A DNA stretch of 64,000 nt from Pseudopithomyces maydicus. Its lineage: Eukaryota > Ascomycota > Dothideomycetes > Pleosporales > Didymosphaeriaceae. The translations under genes and the position numbers were made by a program. This document shows, one piece after another, positions 1 through 10,874 of this stretch (positions within the stretch are counted from its first letter, which is position 1; the number at the start of each line of letters is the position of its first letter). The notes below the pieces were generated by a model. It searched no databases. It worked only from the letters and a program-made list of their open reading frames with translations, and was not told where the DNA came from. The stretch is from contig JANTUC010000022.1 of assembly GCA_026873275.1 (NCBI GenBank), positions 372,001 through 436,000 of the forward strand. Direction: 5' to 3'.

Positions 1-830
1 CGTAGCAGCCACACAAACCTCAAAAATACCGTCAAGGCCTACCAAAAAGTATCCTTCAAAGAATATCTGTCGCCGGTAGGTGTATTTGTATTATTTGGTT
101 AGAAGTATCATCACCTTCGACCGACACATAGAGTTTGGCGTAGTTGGGTGAAACACCTGACTTCGTCCGACGTTGACAGTGCACCGGTTCGAAGCCGAAT
201 CAAAACGAGTTTGAGCCGGGGCCTGCGGGTGAAATGGCTTTTTGCACTTTTTTGGGGGAGGGAGAGGGGCGGTTTTTTTTTGGTAGGCAGAGACAAGGCT
301 ACTACAGCTGTATGGATGAAGTACAGAACTGATTTGAGACACCATTTGTTTGCTGGTAGTGTTTTCGGCGTGAGTAGAGGTCAGTCATCCGTTTACAAGA
401 TGGCACGCTGTTCTATCTAACTGGTGCCCTTTGTTTGATAGTATAAAACCTGTGTTATCGATTTGATCTACCCGTCTATTCTAATGTCTCTGTTCCCTAA
501 ACTACTTTAACTAACAGTGAATCATTTTTTTCATCTCCAATAACTTCGTATCACTCGAAATGAGAACATTGTGTAGTTCACAACGAGCAAGCATTTCCTG
601 TATCTTGACATTATGATTCGTCTTAACAATGTCAGAAGCTTCGGAGTGCTCTCACAATGCTCATATACTGCTTCTATATAAGTTAACCCTTTGCAAGAGA
701 AATTAATTATAACAGAACGATCAAAGCAAGAACGATCAAGAGAACAGAGCAACTTTAAAGCTATCAACCCAAGAGGTTACCCATTAGCAAAGACTCACAG
801 ATAAATCGTTTTTAGATCATCATCCAGAAA
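1..830. other. Intergenic, no gene seen
   Basis: I see no convincing coding sequence on either strand. Short open frames overlap one another without conserved motifs. The last few hundred bases upstream of 831 are AT-leaning and presumably hold the promoter and 5' UTR of the RING gene. There are no repeats or RNA genes I can support. Confidence 0.5.
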
Positions 831-836
831 ATGGCT

Positions 837-916
<80 letters not shown>

Positions 917-2393
917 CTTGCCTTCCCAGGATGACTTCGTGAGGGAGCACCTTCACGCTTGTGAAGCTCCTACTGAAGAGGGGTCCCGGTGCTCTATCTG
1001 CCTGGTTGAGTGGGCTGAGGATAGCGACTCCTTGGTTAGAATTGACTACAATCATGTGAAGTCATGCTTCTACCATAGGGACTGCATCATCGCCTGGTTC
1101 GGATCTATTGGCCAGCAGCGCTGGAGCTGCCCTGAGCATCGCATCCAGCTGTTCGTGCCTAGGCCTGTCGGAGCTGGGCAATTCGACGCCGAGGATCTCG
1201 AAGACGGGGAAATCCGCGATGACGGGGAACCCCGAGACGAGGAAGTCGATGCCATGGAGCTCGATGGGGAACGCCCTCAATACGTGCCGGGTGAGATCGG
1301 CGGACAGTTCTTTGCGCAAGATATGTCTACCGAGTTGTACACCTATGCTCAGGGTGTATTGCGCCGATTGGAGGAGAGGGAGCGCGCAGGCGATGGGCCC
1401 GATCAAGAACGTTTCATGTTTTACCATGGAATCCAGAGGCTCCACGACCTGCATCTGGCGGCGGCAATGAGTCCTGAGGTAAGGCGTGGTCAATCCATTA
1501 GTCCCGAATTCCACGCGCTGGGCCAGCGGATCCGGGATCTTACGGACGCTTACGACGCCCAATTCCTGGAGTACATGCCTCCGACGATGGCGAACGTTCT
1601 CCAACAGATTGTGACCGAAACTGGCAATGAGGAAATAGCTGAATTGCTATTGCCTGAGTGGTGGTACCAGGTGTTTGAGAGGCTCCGAGATCAAATGAAT
1701 CTCCAACCCCGTCCTGTAAATGCCCCAATTCTCCTGTCTCAGATGTTTCTAAAAATTAGTAGAGCTTACTATATGATCAGAATGCATCAGCATCGGTTAG
1801 GCCCTCAACATGGCCCGAATCCCCTTCCTGGACCAGTACCGGCGCAAGATGGCGGGGAGCCCTTGTTAGTTGCCGTGAACCCTCAAGTCGTTGTAACGCC
1901 CGATGGTACTGCATTTGGCTTGGATCAGATTTACCAGTCTGTCCAAAACCGCGTACGAGAACATCGGTTGATCAATATGCGCATTCGGCACGGGGTACCT
2001 ATTTCAGAGACGAACCTGTTTGTAGGTTACAACGCCGCTAGAGTGAGGGACCTTGAACTTGCTTTATTCCTGAGCGGGTATCAGTACTTGAACGGCGAGT
2101 TTCAGGCTTGGTCGCGAGGACTGCGGGCTTGCGTGAGGATGGCAGACGATCGCTTTAGAAACTGGGTACCCGGTCTGATCGAAGGACTTCTTCGCGCTAT
2201 TCGTAACGAGGTTGACTCAGGTCGAAGGATCATCGAGGCTGATCTGGAAGCCCGCCTCTTGGCTCTTGAGGAACAGTGGGAGGCCATGGTGCAAGACAAC
2301 GATAGGACCTTTAGGCATCTAGGTCAATTGCACGAAGCCCTCCTGGACCTCGAATTCGAAGTCCTGAACCTGACACAGATGAGGGACCCGTAG
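831..2393 (+). CDS. RING-like zinc-finger protein with N-terminal poly-Asn tract
   Basis: Single-exon frame of 520 aa. Residues 3-29 are 27 consecutive Asn encoded by a pure AAC tract. A RING-H2-like domain follows: C54-x2-C57, then C79-x2-H82-x2-C85 in a C-I-x-x-W-F context, then C100-P-E-H103. It is degenerate, because C79 occupies the usual first His position and the final Cys is His. RING proteins usually act as E3 ubiquitin ligases; that role is inferred, and the swapped ligands leave zinc binding uncertain. Residues 105-150 are acidic, and the rest (about 150-520) is mostly helical and unrecognised. The stop may be premature: if one C is missing at 2369-2370, the frame runs on through an ELVRRAG-like segment to a TGA at 2480-2482, giving about 550 aa. 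The start is the first ATG, just before the Asn tract. Confidence 0.8.
837..917 (+). repeat. (AAC)27 trinucleotide microsatellite in coding sequence
   Basis: Eighty-one bases of uninterrupted AAC repeats encode 27 Asn. The purity of the tract at DNA level implies recent slippage and probable length polymorphism between strains. The antisense reading gives a meaningless poly-Val frame. Confidence 0.97.
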
Positions 2394-2997
2394 AAGAGTT
2401 GGTCAGGCGTGCGGGGGTTGAGCGGGCTAACGCCATCAGGTCAGTGAGGGTTCGGGCGAAGAACACAGCGTGCGATCGCTGAATTGCCGCAGTAAGGTCA
2501 AGAAGCCCATATTGCTCATCGTAAACGGTGCCCGCCTGTTTTTTTTGCATTATGTACTTCAAATTACTAAATTCTATCTTTATCATTTTACTACATGATT
2601 GCACGTGATCAAAACTCAAATATAAGCTAATCGTTACTAATTGTGACAGAACACTGTTATTCGATGTTGCATTTTTAATCCTTGACAGCATAATTATATA
2701 TTATTGGATTAAACAATCAAATAAAACCAAAAAAATTATCAAGGAAAACGACATCCAGAAAAGAAGAGGAAAAAGGAGTCAAGTAGGAATAGACCAAAGA
2801 GAGAGGGAGAGAAAACCAGAATTGAATGTGTCAAACCAAACAATACAACCAAGAAAGAATCTGCCAAGGAAAAATACATATATAAAAGAAATAAATAAAT
2901 AAAGGATTAACAGTGAAGACATACTGAAGAGAGAAAAAAGAGACAACCAGACAAAGAACCTCCCCAGAAACATGACATGAAACAAGCAATGTGAACA
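2394..2997. other. Intergenic between convergent genes
   Basis: This holds the 3' ends of the RING gene (+) and kinase gene (-). The stretch 2394-2482 may still be coding if the RING gene has a one-base under-call. The stretch 2700-2990 is purine-rich on the + strand. On the minus strand it contains a strong polypyrimidine-CAG acceptor near 2924-2926, which could belong to an additional 3' exon of the kinase gene. Confidence 0.4.
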
Positions 2998-4110
2998 TCA
3001 GGAATTCTGAGACTCACCGCATCTTTTGATGCCGTGACTTACCTCTGCTTCGGAGATGTTTTTCCCTTGATAATCATTGCTTCGTATGATGTTGTTGAGT
3101 TCTCTCCCAATCAGAGAAACCAATGCAGCATCACGCTCTGCCTTTTTGGGTGCTTCCTTTAGCCATTTCGTTTTGAATCCTTGAAACCAAGGTTCGGTCA
3201 TGTTTTGACACCCTTCAAGCTCTTCAACGAATTCATCCCACTGCCAAAGTGATGTATGGTTATTCTTGGTTTGATCACAACCTTGATAATACCAGTTTTT
3301 GCAATCACCTTTGTGTTCCAGGCACTCGCTCGGTCTATGGTGGTCTTCGTTCTTGCACCGCATCTCTCCGCAAAACTTATGGTCTCTAACCAAGTCCACA
3401 ATCACGCGGAAGAAGTCCAGGCGATCGAAGATGACTTTCGACTTGTAGTTCAGGAAGCCGTCTTTCTCCAATATCGAGCAGCCGAAATCGATCAAAACTA
3501 CCCATGGGAGACCCCCAGGTGCCGATTCTCGGACAATGATGTTATCCGCTTTGATATCGCCGTGAATCATTTTCATTTCATCGTGCATGAAGTTCATGGC
3601 TGAAAATACCTCGGCGAAGATGTGGTAGATCATCGGTATGCGCAGAGCACTGATGGGGATGGGCTGGCGCTCTTCGTTTGGCTCTTTCATAAGGGAAGGC
3701 GAGCCAGTTCGGTCTTGACGTGTGTGAGAGTATCGATATTCCCGCAAATTGATCCCAACGATATATTGGAGATAAACGAATTTCTGGTATTCGTGGATGT
3801 TGTAAGACTCGGCGCTGACCAATTGAGAGAATTTGTGGTAGAATTCGTCGTTTCCCAATGTGCCTTCTCGGACATGCTTCAGAGTCTTCACCTCCTTCTC
3901 CAGGGATTCGCGAGCCCCTGTCAGGTTGAAATTTGTCTTCTTCACTATCAGTTTGTACATCAGCGTCGGATCAAAACTCTTGCCGCTGAGCCTGAATTGT
4001 GATGCATCTTCCTTCTTGAGGCCGACTTCGATAACGCCATTTCCACCGTAATCCAACCTCTTGTAGTTCTCGAAGTCAATTTCAGGTGCGTGGCCCGGTG
4101 CGGACGACAT
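2998..4110 (-). CDS. Protein kinase-like protein
   Basis: The frame gives 370 aa from the ATG at 4110. The start is chosen there because the upstream in-frame extension to 4407 is a low-complexity hydrophobic stretch translated from pyrimidine-rich DNA. A kinase fold is visible: Gly-rich loop around G22-G25, a Lys-containing strand near K53-K57, catalytic loop HGDIKADN at 183-190 (HGD instead of HRD) and DFG at 208-210. After DFG I see no APE motif; instead there is a Cys-rich stretch around residues 245-275. This resembles the divergent kinase-like proteins common in Pezizomycotina, and activity is uncertain. A GTAAGT donor near 3039-3044 followed by an acceptor at 2924-2926 suggests the true C terminus may lie in another exon. 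A GTAAGT directly after an upstream ATG (about 4399-4403) hints at a 5' leader intron. The substrate is unknown. Confidence 0.75.
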   Translation of the reverse strand: MSSAPGHAPEIDFENYKRLDYGGNGVIEVGLKKEDASQFRLSGKSFDPTLMYKLIVKKTNFNLTGARESLEKEVKTLKHVREGTLGNDEFYHKFSQLVSAESYNIHEYQKFVYLQYIVGINLREYRYSHTRQDRTGSPSLMKEPNEERQPIPISALRIPMIYHIFAEVFSAMNFMHDEMKMIHGDIKADNIIVRESAPGGLPWVVLIDFGCSILEKDGFLNYKSKVIFDRLDFFRVIVDLVRDHKFCGEMRCKNEDHHRPSECLEHKGDCKNWYYQGCDQTKNNHTSLWQWDEFVEELEGCQNMTEPWFQGFKTKWLKEAPKKAERDAALVSLIGRELNNIIRSNDYQGKNISEAEVSHGIKRCGESQNS

Positions 4111-5077
4111 ATGGTATAGAAAAGTGGGGTAGATGCGGCTTTTCCTAACCGATGGATTTGAACCCAAAAAGTGAAGCGAAGTAGTTTTGAGGTAGGGGAA
4201 CAAAATTTGAAGTAAGTATCTTGTTGGAAGAAAAAAAAGTGGAAGTAAAGATTCTGTGAAGAGAAGAAGAGGTTGAAGTAAAGATGTTGTAGAAGGAAGG
4301 GATACAACAAAAGAAGTGTAGATGCTGTAGATGCTATAGAGAGAAGCAAGAAAGAAAGAGACTTCTAGTTCTACAAAATTTATAGATGTGAGATACTTAC
4401 CATGCAACAGTCATTCCCAATAGACAAATATTTGTGAGTCGCTTTCCACACACATAACACTCCATGATATTCTCAATTTCATATTTATTGCTATGCTTTT
4501 GTAGATGCTAAGACTCACTCCACTCCACCGGTGGAATAGTGAACATGAAGTCTGTGTCAGTTCAAAGAAAAAGTATGATAGGTCATGATATAGGTCGGGC
4601 ACGACGGTGTCACGAGTTGACGCACGCACGCGCGTGCGACTCGCCTGCACGTTCTGGTGGAGTCGACAGATACGAGAATATGACGCAACACATCTCCTCG
4701 ATTAAGTTATATAGACTGAGTGAAGTATAAACACTAAGAGCATTTACTCATAATGGTGGCATGGGGTAAGCATGACTTCTGTGCGATTTCGGTAACACAA
4801 AAGCAGCACACACACTATATATGAACTAGACTAGTGACAACGCACGGAAAATTGAGTCAGCTGCAATCTTAGGGTACCCTGTGATGGTGTATTTGAAGAC
4901 CCCACCTACGACCAACGGCATTCGTTCCCACTGCACGGTTGTCCTAAAGTATGCACCTACTAGTATACAGTCGTGACTCCACCAGTATGCGCTGAGCCCC
5001 TTTCCCAAAGATCTCTGACATCCTCCTCATCTTTGCTGTACTGCCTTATCTATCGTTACCACAACTCCTTCCTAAAT
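4111..5077. other. Intergenic, no gene seen
   Basis: This contains the kinase promoter side with pyrimidine-rich leader sequence, then about 700 bases without a convincing frame. A GC-rich patch with alternating purine-pyrimidine sequence lies at 4620-4640. I see no RNA genes or repeats. Confidence 0.4.
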
Positions 5078-5847
5078 TCATCGCCACTCAAGTGCGCGAT
5101 ACAGCGGCAAGGCAGCATCCCACGCGGGCTGGAAATCTGGGTCCGCGCTTCTTTCGAGCAAGAACCTCAGGGCGGCAATGCTGAATGGTGACTGGGCTAC
5201 TGAGACCAACAACTGACCCGAGAATTTGGAACAGTCGTACGCAGTAGTACCTGTGCTTCCCGCTACCACAAGTACATCCAATAACAAAGTCAGAATCCTC
5301 ACCTGGCGCAAGGCTTTTTTTTCAGCATGAGCAATTTCTCCTTTCCCGGGGGCGGTTGCTCATACGTAACTGGCATATGCCCTGTTCCAGCGGCATTCGC
5401 TGCCTCCCCGGAAACCTCTTTTGTGTACGAAAATTCAAGCATCACTTTAGCTATAACTTCCACATGCCAACATTTGAGTCTAAGAGCAGTGCTAAGCTAT
5501 GCTTTTCACATGACCATCTTTGCTACAAAGAGAGTACGTCTTCGAGAATTTTTGTATTACCTTCTTACACAGCAAGTAGCGCAGAATTTCATATGCATTT
5601 CTTTGTGCTCTGCCCCTACGTCCCACAACCTCTTAAGCGTGGACCGGTCACCAAGGCGCACAGCAAGGCGTATCGACGTATCTTCGAAAAAGTAGGTGTC
5701 TCCGCCATCCAATAGAATCAAGTCTGCCCCTCGGTTTAGAAGAAGCTCGAATGCTGCAGGCTGGTTGCACAATTGAGCCAAATGCTTATCCAGGATATAA
5801 CACATGTGGTGACAAGGTAAAGCGAGCGCAGCGTTGAGGAGAAGAAC
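5078..5847 (-). pseudogene. Ankyrin-repeat gene remnant, frame broken
   Basis: Minus-strand translation gives ankyrin-like pieces in several frames: an 'AAFELLLNRGADL' helix-turn-helix block (about 5730-5780), 'NAYEILRYLL' (about 5565-5600), 'GHVEVIAKVMLE' (about 5440-5470) and 'AALRFLLERSADPDF' (about 5120-5165) with a stop at 5078-5080. Introns of about 52 nt (about 5253-5304) and about 38 nt (about 5534-5571) are plausible. Frames need one extra base at 5598-5600 (TTT) and 5467-5468 (CC), and a change in the T8 run at 5315-5322. These may be under-calls rather than decay. No start codon or first exon was found upstream of the acceptor at 5848-5850, so the gene is partial at best. Ankyrin proteins mediate protein binding; the function is unknown. 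Confidence 0.5.
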
Positions 5848-5935
5848 CTGGGGAGATCATACACCTATACCACTTTTGTTTTGTTTCACTACGCAAACCA
5901 CTAATCTCAGCTTGAACTTGTATCCCACTATCCCA

Positions 5936-7113
5936 CTATGACCTATCCTTCATCTCGCGCAGCGCCTTCATAACCTCGACTGCGTCTTTCCCACCAGTCA
6001 AGCTCTGGATATCAGGATCGTTGACGCGCATAAAGACGTTATGTTGCTACGATTCATCAGTCTCACAACGATCACACTCTTTCACAAAAAAACATACCTT
6101 CTCATCGCCAATGGTGAACTTCCCTTGCGTCTCCTTGTTTGCCTGGGAAAACTCATCCAACTTGCGAATAGCCTCGTTGTCCAAAACCTTCTTGGCGAAC
6201 CTCACATTTCCTTTGGTATACTCGTGACCTGGGTAGACCTTCGTGTCGTCCGGAAGCGATGCAAGCACTTCGTTGAGAGCCTTGTTCATCTCCGTTGCAT
6301 TGCCCTCAAAAAAGCGTCCGCATCCACCAATGAACAGGGTGTCGCCGGTAAAAACGGCACGCTCAGAGCCATCCTCAAAGTAGAAGCAGATGCTATCCTG
6401 AGTGTGGCATGGAGTGTGCAGCGCAGTCACCTTTATGCTTTCACCAATGGTGAACTGTGACTTGTGGGAGGGGTGGTTGTGACTTGTGTGCAGTCCTTAC
6501 CGCCAACAATTGGGAGTTTGAAGTGTTTGAGCTATTGAAATTAGTCATGCCCAGTGGTAGCTTTCACTCACTCACGATCTCAGCGTTGCCTCCCGCGTGG
6601 TCGTGATGACTGTAGGCTCTTGATCAGCGGAGTATGACTGGTGGACTGAGGAACTTACTGATGAGTGTTGATAATCTTCGAAAGCTTGATCGCACCACTT
6701 TCAGTCTTCTCTTTTAGAACAGGTAAAACCCTGCAGTAGAATAAGTTCATGGTTCTCCTCTGCCAAGCTTAAGACGTACTCGGGTGGGTTGGCGGGGTCG
6801 ATGATGACTGATTCCTTGGACTTGTCATCTGTAACGAGGTAGGCATAGTTGTTGCCCGTACCCTCCCCTAGCGTGTATCAGTGTATGCTAATGATGTCCA
6901 TCAGGGTGCGCTTACACATGGGAATCGACTGGATATGCATGGCGCGCGATATAAGTGGCTGAATTACGTTAGCTTCATTGCGATACAGAACGGTCGCACG
7001 CCTACTTTAGGGATCGATCGGGCAGAGAACCTGGGGATAGATTGCTTGATGGTATAGGCGAGAAAGCTCATAAGGAAGCAGCTTAGCAAGAAATGAGATG
7101 GTGCAAGAGGCAT
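5936..7113 (-). CDS. GLO2: Glyoxalase II (hydroxyacylglutathione hydrolase), seven exons
   Basis: Hydrolyses S-lactoylglutathione to lactate and glutathione, the second step of methylglyoxal detoxification. Exons: 7113-7006, 6958-6916, 6867-6780, 6730-6659, 6609-6576, 6531-6098, 6046-5936; all junctions are GT-AG and in phase. The metallo-beta-lactamase metal motif THHHHDH spans the exon 4/5 junction. Downstream are the 'HTPCHT' and 'FTGDTLF' metal-binding blocks and the 'YPGHEYT' substrate-binding block. The first exon adds a hydrophobic/basic 36-residue leader before a second Met ('MHIQSIPMW', about 6940). The long form may be mitochondrial and the short form cytosolic, as for other GLO2 genes; this is inferred. 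Exon 6 is one base short (434 nt where 435 fits). The break lies after 'GGKDCTQV', most likely an under-called G at 6466-6468. Confidence 0.92.
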
Positions 7114-7501
7114 GGCAATTTGTAACCAAAGCAAGGATGACGTTCTGATTTATCGATAAGATCACGTGCGTGGGCTTTCTCGGCAATTAAACTAACTCCG
7201 TTGGCTTCATGTCCGCGGATGAATGTTTAGAATTAGACATCTCATCGACAACGACTGATATCTTCTATTACATCGGTATTTCTGAACCTACATTGGCCTT
7301 ACTTGTAGCCGGTTGCATATATATGATAACTGAGACGGCACCGAAACCAACAGTACCGACACCAGGTAATCTCACATATTGCGTCCAGCACGTATACAGT
7401 GTAAGGCTTCCTTGGACCACGAAATAGACCTTTGCATCTTGGAATCTCACGTGTCAAAAATTCCGCGACTTACGCGTCCCGCATGGATTGTTACTGCTAA
7501 G
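7114..7501. other. Intergenic, promoter side of glyoxalase II
   Basis: GC-equilibrated sequence between the GLO2 start and the target-site duplication of repeat copy A. There is no supported gene; a 72-codon open frame here lacks any motif. It ends exactly at the 12-bp duplication 7502-7513. Confidence 0.4.
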
Positions 7502-7513
7502 CCACGTTGCAAC

Positions 7514-8290
7514 TAGGCTTTTCGATGCGGAGCCGTTGCGTTATATATAGATTTTAATAGAGTTTTATTAATAAGCCTGCCTACTACTATTATTTTTCTA
7601 TTATTTTTAAAGCTAAGAGCTTATTTATTTATTTAATATTATATTAAATAATTCTAATTATAGCCTCCTTTTATTTATAATTTAAATTTTAGTCTTTAGT
7701 AAGCTTTTTAATAATTATAATAAAAAGTTTTTATTACTTTTAAATATATTCTCTTTTATTATTATAATTAATACTATCGCCTATAGAGATTAATATTAAA
7801 TAGTTAAAGGGGGGAGTATATATATATATTCCCTTTTTAAAATTTTAAAATAAACTATTAAAAGTTATATTATTAATTTTTTTTACTTAGAATTTTACTT
7901 CTTTAATTAGATTCTTTTAGAATAATAATATTAAATTTTTCAATATTATAGTATAAGGATAGATTATCTTTATTTTTATTTATTATAGAGATATATAACT
8001 TAGCTATAATAATTAAGTTCTAATAATTTAATAGAAAGGTTAATAGTATAAAGTATATTAAAAATTTTTTTAAACTTTTTATATTTTTTAGCTTTTATAA
8101 TATTAAAATTTATTATTTATTATATACTATTATTCTAATATACTCTCTATACCCTTATTAATTATATTTATTTTCTTTTATCTAGTGTATTATTTTACTT
8201 TTATTATTATTAAATTTATTATATCTAATTTACTTTTAGTGGCTGGAGTTGGCATAACCTATATAGGTTTTTTACAATATTAATTAAACA
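7514..8290 (+). mobile_element. RIP-degraded non-LTR-like element, copy A (12-bp TSD)
   Basis: A 777-bp AT-rich block is bounded by perfect 12-bp direct repeats CCACGTTGCAAC at 7502-7513 and 8291-8302. It begins with GGCTTTTCGATGCGGAG and ends with GGCTGGAGTTGGC, a 14-bp palindrome (AACCTATATAGGTT) and an A-rich tail (TTAATTAAA). It is homologous along its length to copy B at 58297-59087. There are no inverted termini and no TG...CA ends. Long target duplications plus an A-rich 3' end suit target-primed reverse transcription (SINE or non-autonomous LINE); that class is inferred. No coding capacity survives. It lies about 230 bases upstream of the HET gene. Confidence 0.88.
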
Positions 8291-8520
8291 CCACGTTGCA
8301 ACCATAGCGATGCAAACGCATGATCTACACTATAACTTCGCCACAATCCTGCAAGACTAGACCATCACGAACATAAGGTAAATCGACCTTTAACGCTCAT
8401 TCTGACCTGTTTGCTTTTGTAGGGATATCTAACGATTCTAATTTCTTCCTTACAACCTTAATAATTATATTTGTAATCTTTATGCCTCACGATCCTCTTT
8501 TCGTTTACATTTATTAATCT

Positions 8521-10874
8521 ATGTCATCCCCTTATCCGATGACTCCCGCAGAACAGCCCGTCACTCGACTGGCTGGCGACAGGGATCAAATCTTTACATA
8601 CAGGAAAATAGACTCGGGACAGAAACATATTCGATTGTTGCGTATCATCCAAGATCCAAAGGGATTCACATTTTCGGAAGAGGCACGGCAGGGAATTAAA
8701 TGTACAATCGAGACAGCTTCATTGCTACATGAGCCATGCTTTTATGCACTTTCCTACAGATGGGATTCCTCTCCGGCGGACGCCAATATTGTGGTCGATA
8801 ACAGCGACTTTGCTGTCGGCAATAATTTATATCTAGCGTTGCAGCGACTGCAAGATTATTTACCGGTTGACGAGGAAACAAGCTCTGAATTGGGAATAGC
8901 AATATCGCGAGCGATATGGATAGATGCCATATCAATCAATCAAAACGACCCCGATGAAAAAGGATGGCAGGTAGCTCAAATGGGTGAAATCTATACGAAG
9001 GCATCACGAACCGTAGCTTGGCTGGGACCCGCATTTGATGGAAGTGAAAAGGCATTTGCGCGCTTGAAAGAAGTAGGACAGGACGCTGTCGACAAAGGCT
9101 TCTCCTTTGAGCGGCATTGGCCTTCATGGTTTGAGCAGCTCGAGGAGCAGACAGAGGAATTCGCAGAACATCGCCTACCAAAAGAACAGTCATCCCTGGA
9201 TTCGTACTTTTGGAATTTCACGCGGGATCATATTCTTGATCGAACTTCATCTCACGTTAAAAACAGTTCGATAACCAAAACGGTAGAAAGGGCCGAACCG
9301 GGAACTCTGGAGTATATTCTGGGACTCCTAAGTGTCGAATGGTGGTGTAGAGTCTGGGTGATTCAAGAAGTCACCTTGGCGCAAGAGCTCGATTTTCTGT
9401 GCGGAGAGCACGAAATCTCCTGGGAACTCCTCAATACCTCGCTCCTATTCTTCTCCACCGCAGAGAGGATCCAGAGCCGCTTATTCGATCTTGGTCTAGA
9501 TCGTGTGGCAGAGATTCGTGGAAAGGAGCTTCTCGATCAGCTAGAGTGCGAGATGGAAAATAAAAGCATGTCACAAAGGAATCTCTTGAGGATTATGCGC
9601 TTCGATAGCAAGCTGGATCTGGTAACTGAAGGCGTAGATTTATTGAGCATGAAGCCAAATCAAGAGTACGCACCGACAAATCTGGACATCAGGCGGCGTT
9701 ATCTACTACGACATGACGAAAACTCTGGTAGCCATCTAATCACATGGCTCTACAAAGTAGCAGTTCAGCAGCCGCCTCAAAAAGCTAGCGATCATCGTGA
9801 TTTGATCTACGCTCTGTCCGGTCTTATACCAGCAGCCTCCAGGATCTATCCTGACTACCACAGAAGCGTTGAGTGGGTTTTCACCGAGGCGGCAAGAGTT
9901 TGTATTGAGCAAGGGCATATCGGTATCCTATCGCTGTGCCAATGGCCGCGACGCTACGACGCACTACCTACGTGGGTGCCCGACTGGTCGCAGCCACTTC
10001 GAGTCCCCATCGAAGACATCCACAGCTCTCCGGCCAGAAACAAAAGGATTACTTTCCATGATGACGGTCGAACAATGTGCCTAGAAGGTCACTCCTTACT
10101 CACCGTATCCCATATAATCAGAGTAGATGAGCAAGCCAACCCAGAAAACCTAGACGCTGCGTTCATCCTCAAACTAGACCACGACTACCGCTCCACGCTC
10201 GAAACCCTGGACCTCCCCTTCCCGAACACGAGCGCCACGACCGCCTCATCCGATTCCTCCTCACCAGTCTCCGCTGGCCTCAATCCCAACCACCACAAAC
10301 CCTCGCCACACGCAAAGCATCTTCACCACCCCCTTCCTCCCACACGAAAGCCCCCTCACCCTCGACGACACCCTCGAAACCACCAACCCCACATCCCTAT
10401 CCAACTACCTCTCCAAAATCCTCCGCAACGAGCGAATCGAAGACTTCCAAACCTGGATGATGGAAGTCCGCGCCATAAAAGCAGCGTACAAAACAACCCC
10501 CAAGTTCTCGCCTGCATTCGGGAAACTAGCGTTCAAGACCGTAGTGACGTGGGCAAGGATGGCGAAGGGACGGGTTGATCTTATCACCAAGGATCTTCGG
10601 CCGATGAGGAGGGTGGTTACGAGGGCGGCGCTGATCGCTGCGTGTGAGAGGACACTGGAGGGAGGATGGTGCTTGTTGGACGGGATGGGTCGTTGGGGCT
10701 TTGTCCTCTGCATACGGAGAGGGGGATGTTGTTGTGCGGGTTGAGGACATGAAGAGCCCGTGTGTGCTTCGGAGGGTTGGGGGGCTAGATGTCATTTCAT
10801 TGGGGAAGGGTTTTGGGAACATGATACCCATAGATCTGATCGGAAGAAGGAAAACTTGGAGCAATTTTTCATAG
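8521..10874 (+). CDS. Heterokaryon-incompatibility (HET) domain protein, frame broken four times near the 3' end
   Basis: HET proteins trigger cell death when genetically different hyphae fuse. The HET domain is intact: 'YALSYRW' at residues 75-81, 'IWIDAISINQN' at 132-142 and 'WWCRVWVIQE' at about 274-283. The uninterrupted frame as read ends at 10578, but after about residue 565 it turns into low-complexity Pro/His sequence. The expected C terminus appears in other frames, ending 'GDVVVRVEDMKSPCVLRRV' and stopping at 10872-10874. Adding one base at each of 10221-10223 (CCC), 10314-10316 (AAA), 10660-10662 (GGG) and 10721-10725 (GGGGG) gives one frame of exactly 786 codons. These may be assembly under-calls or genuine inactivation. 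No intron is needed. Repeat copy A lies in the upstream region and may affect expression. Confidence 0.85.

Noticed and set aside
795..1055. Minus-strand frame with a long poly-Val run
   Set aside because: It is the antisense reading of the AAC microsatellite and the RING gene; composition is meaningless.
3009..3044. A 36-nt intron near the kinase C terminus (GTAAGT...CTCAG)
   Set aside because: Shorter than the introns supported elsewhere here; the frame is open without it, and a longer intron to 2924-2926 is a better alternative.
7514..8290. Copy A as a solo LTR
   Set aside because: No TG...CA ends and a 12-bp rather than about 5-bp target duplication; the 3' end is A-rich with a palindrome.
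7514..8290. Copy A as a Helitron because of its 3' palindrome
   Set aside because: Helitrons make no target duplication and end in CTRR; here perfect 12- and 13-bp duplications are present and CTRR is not seen.
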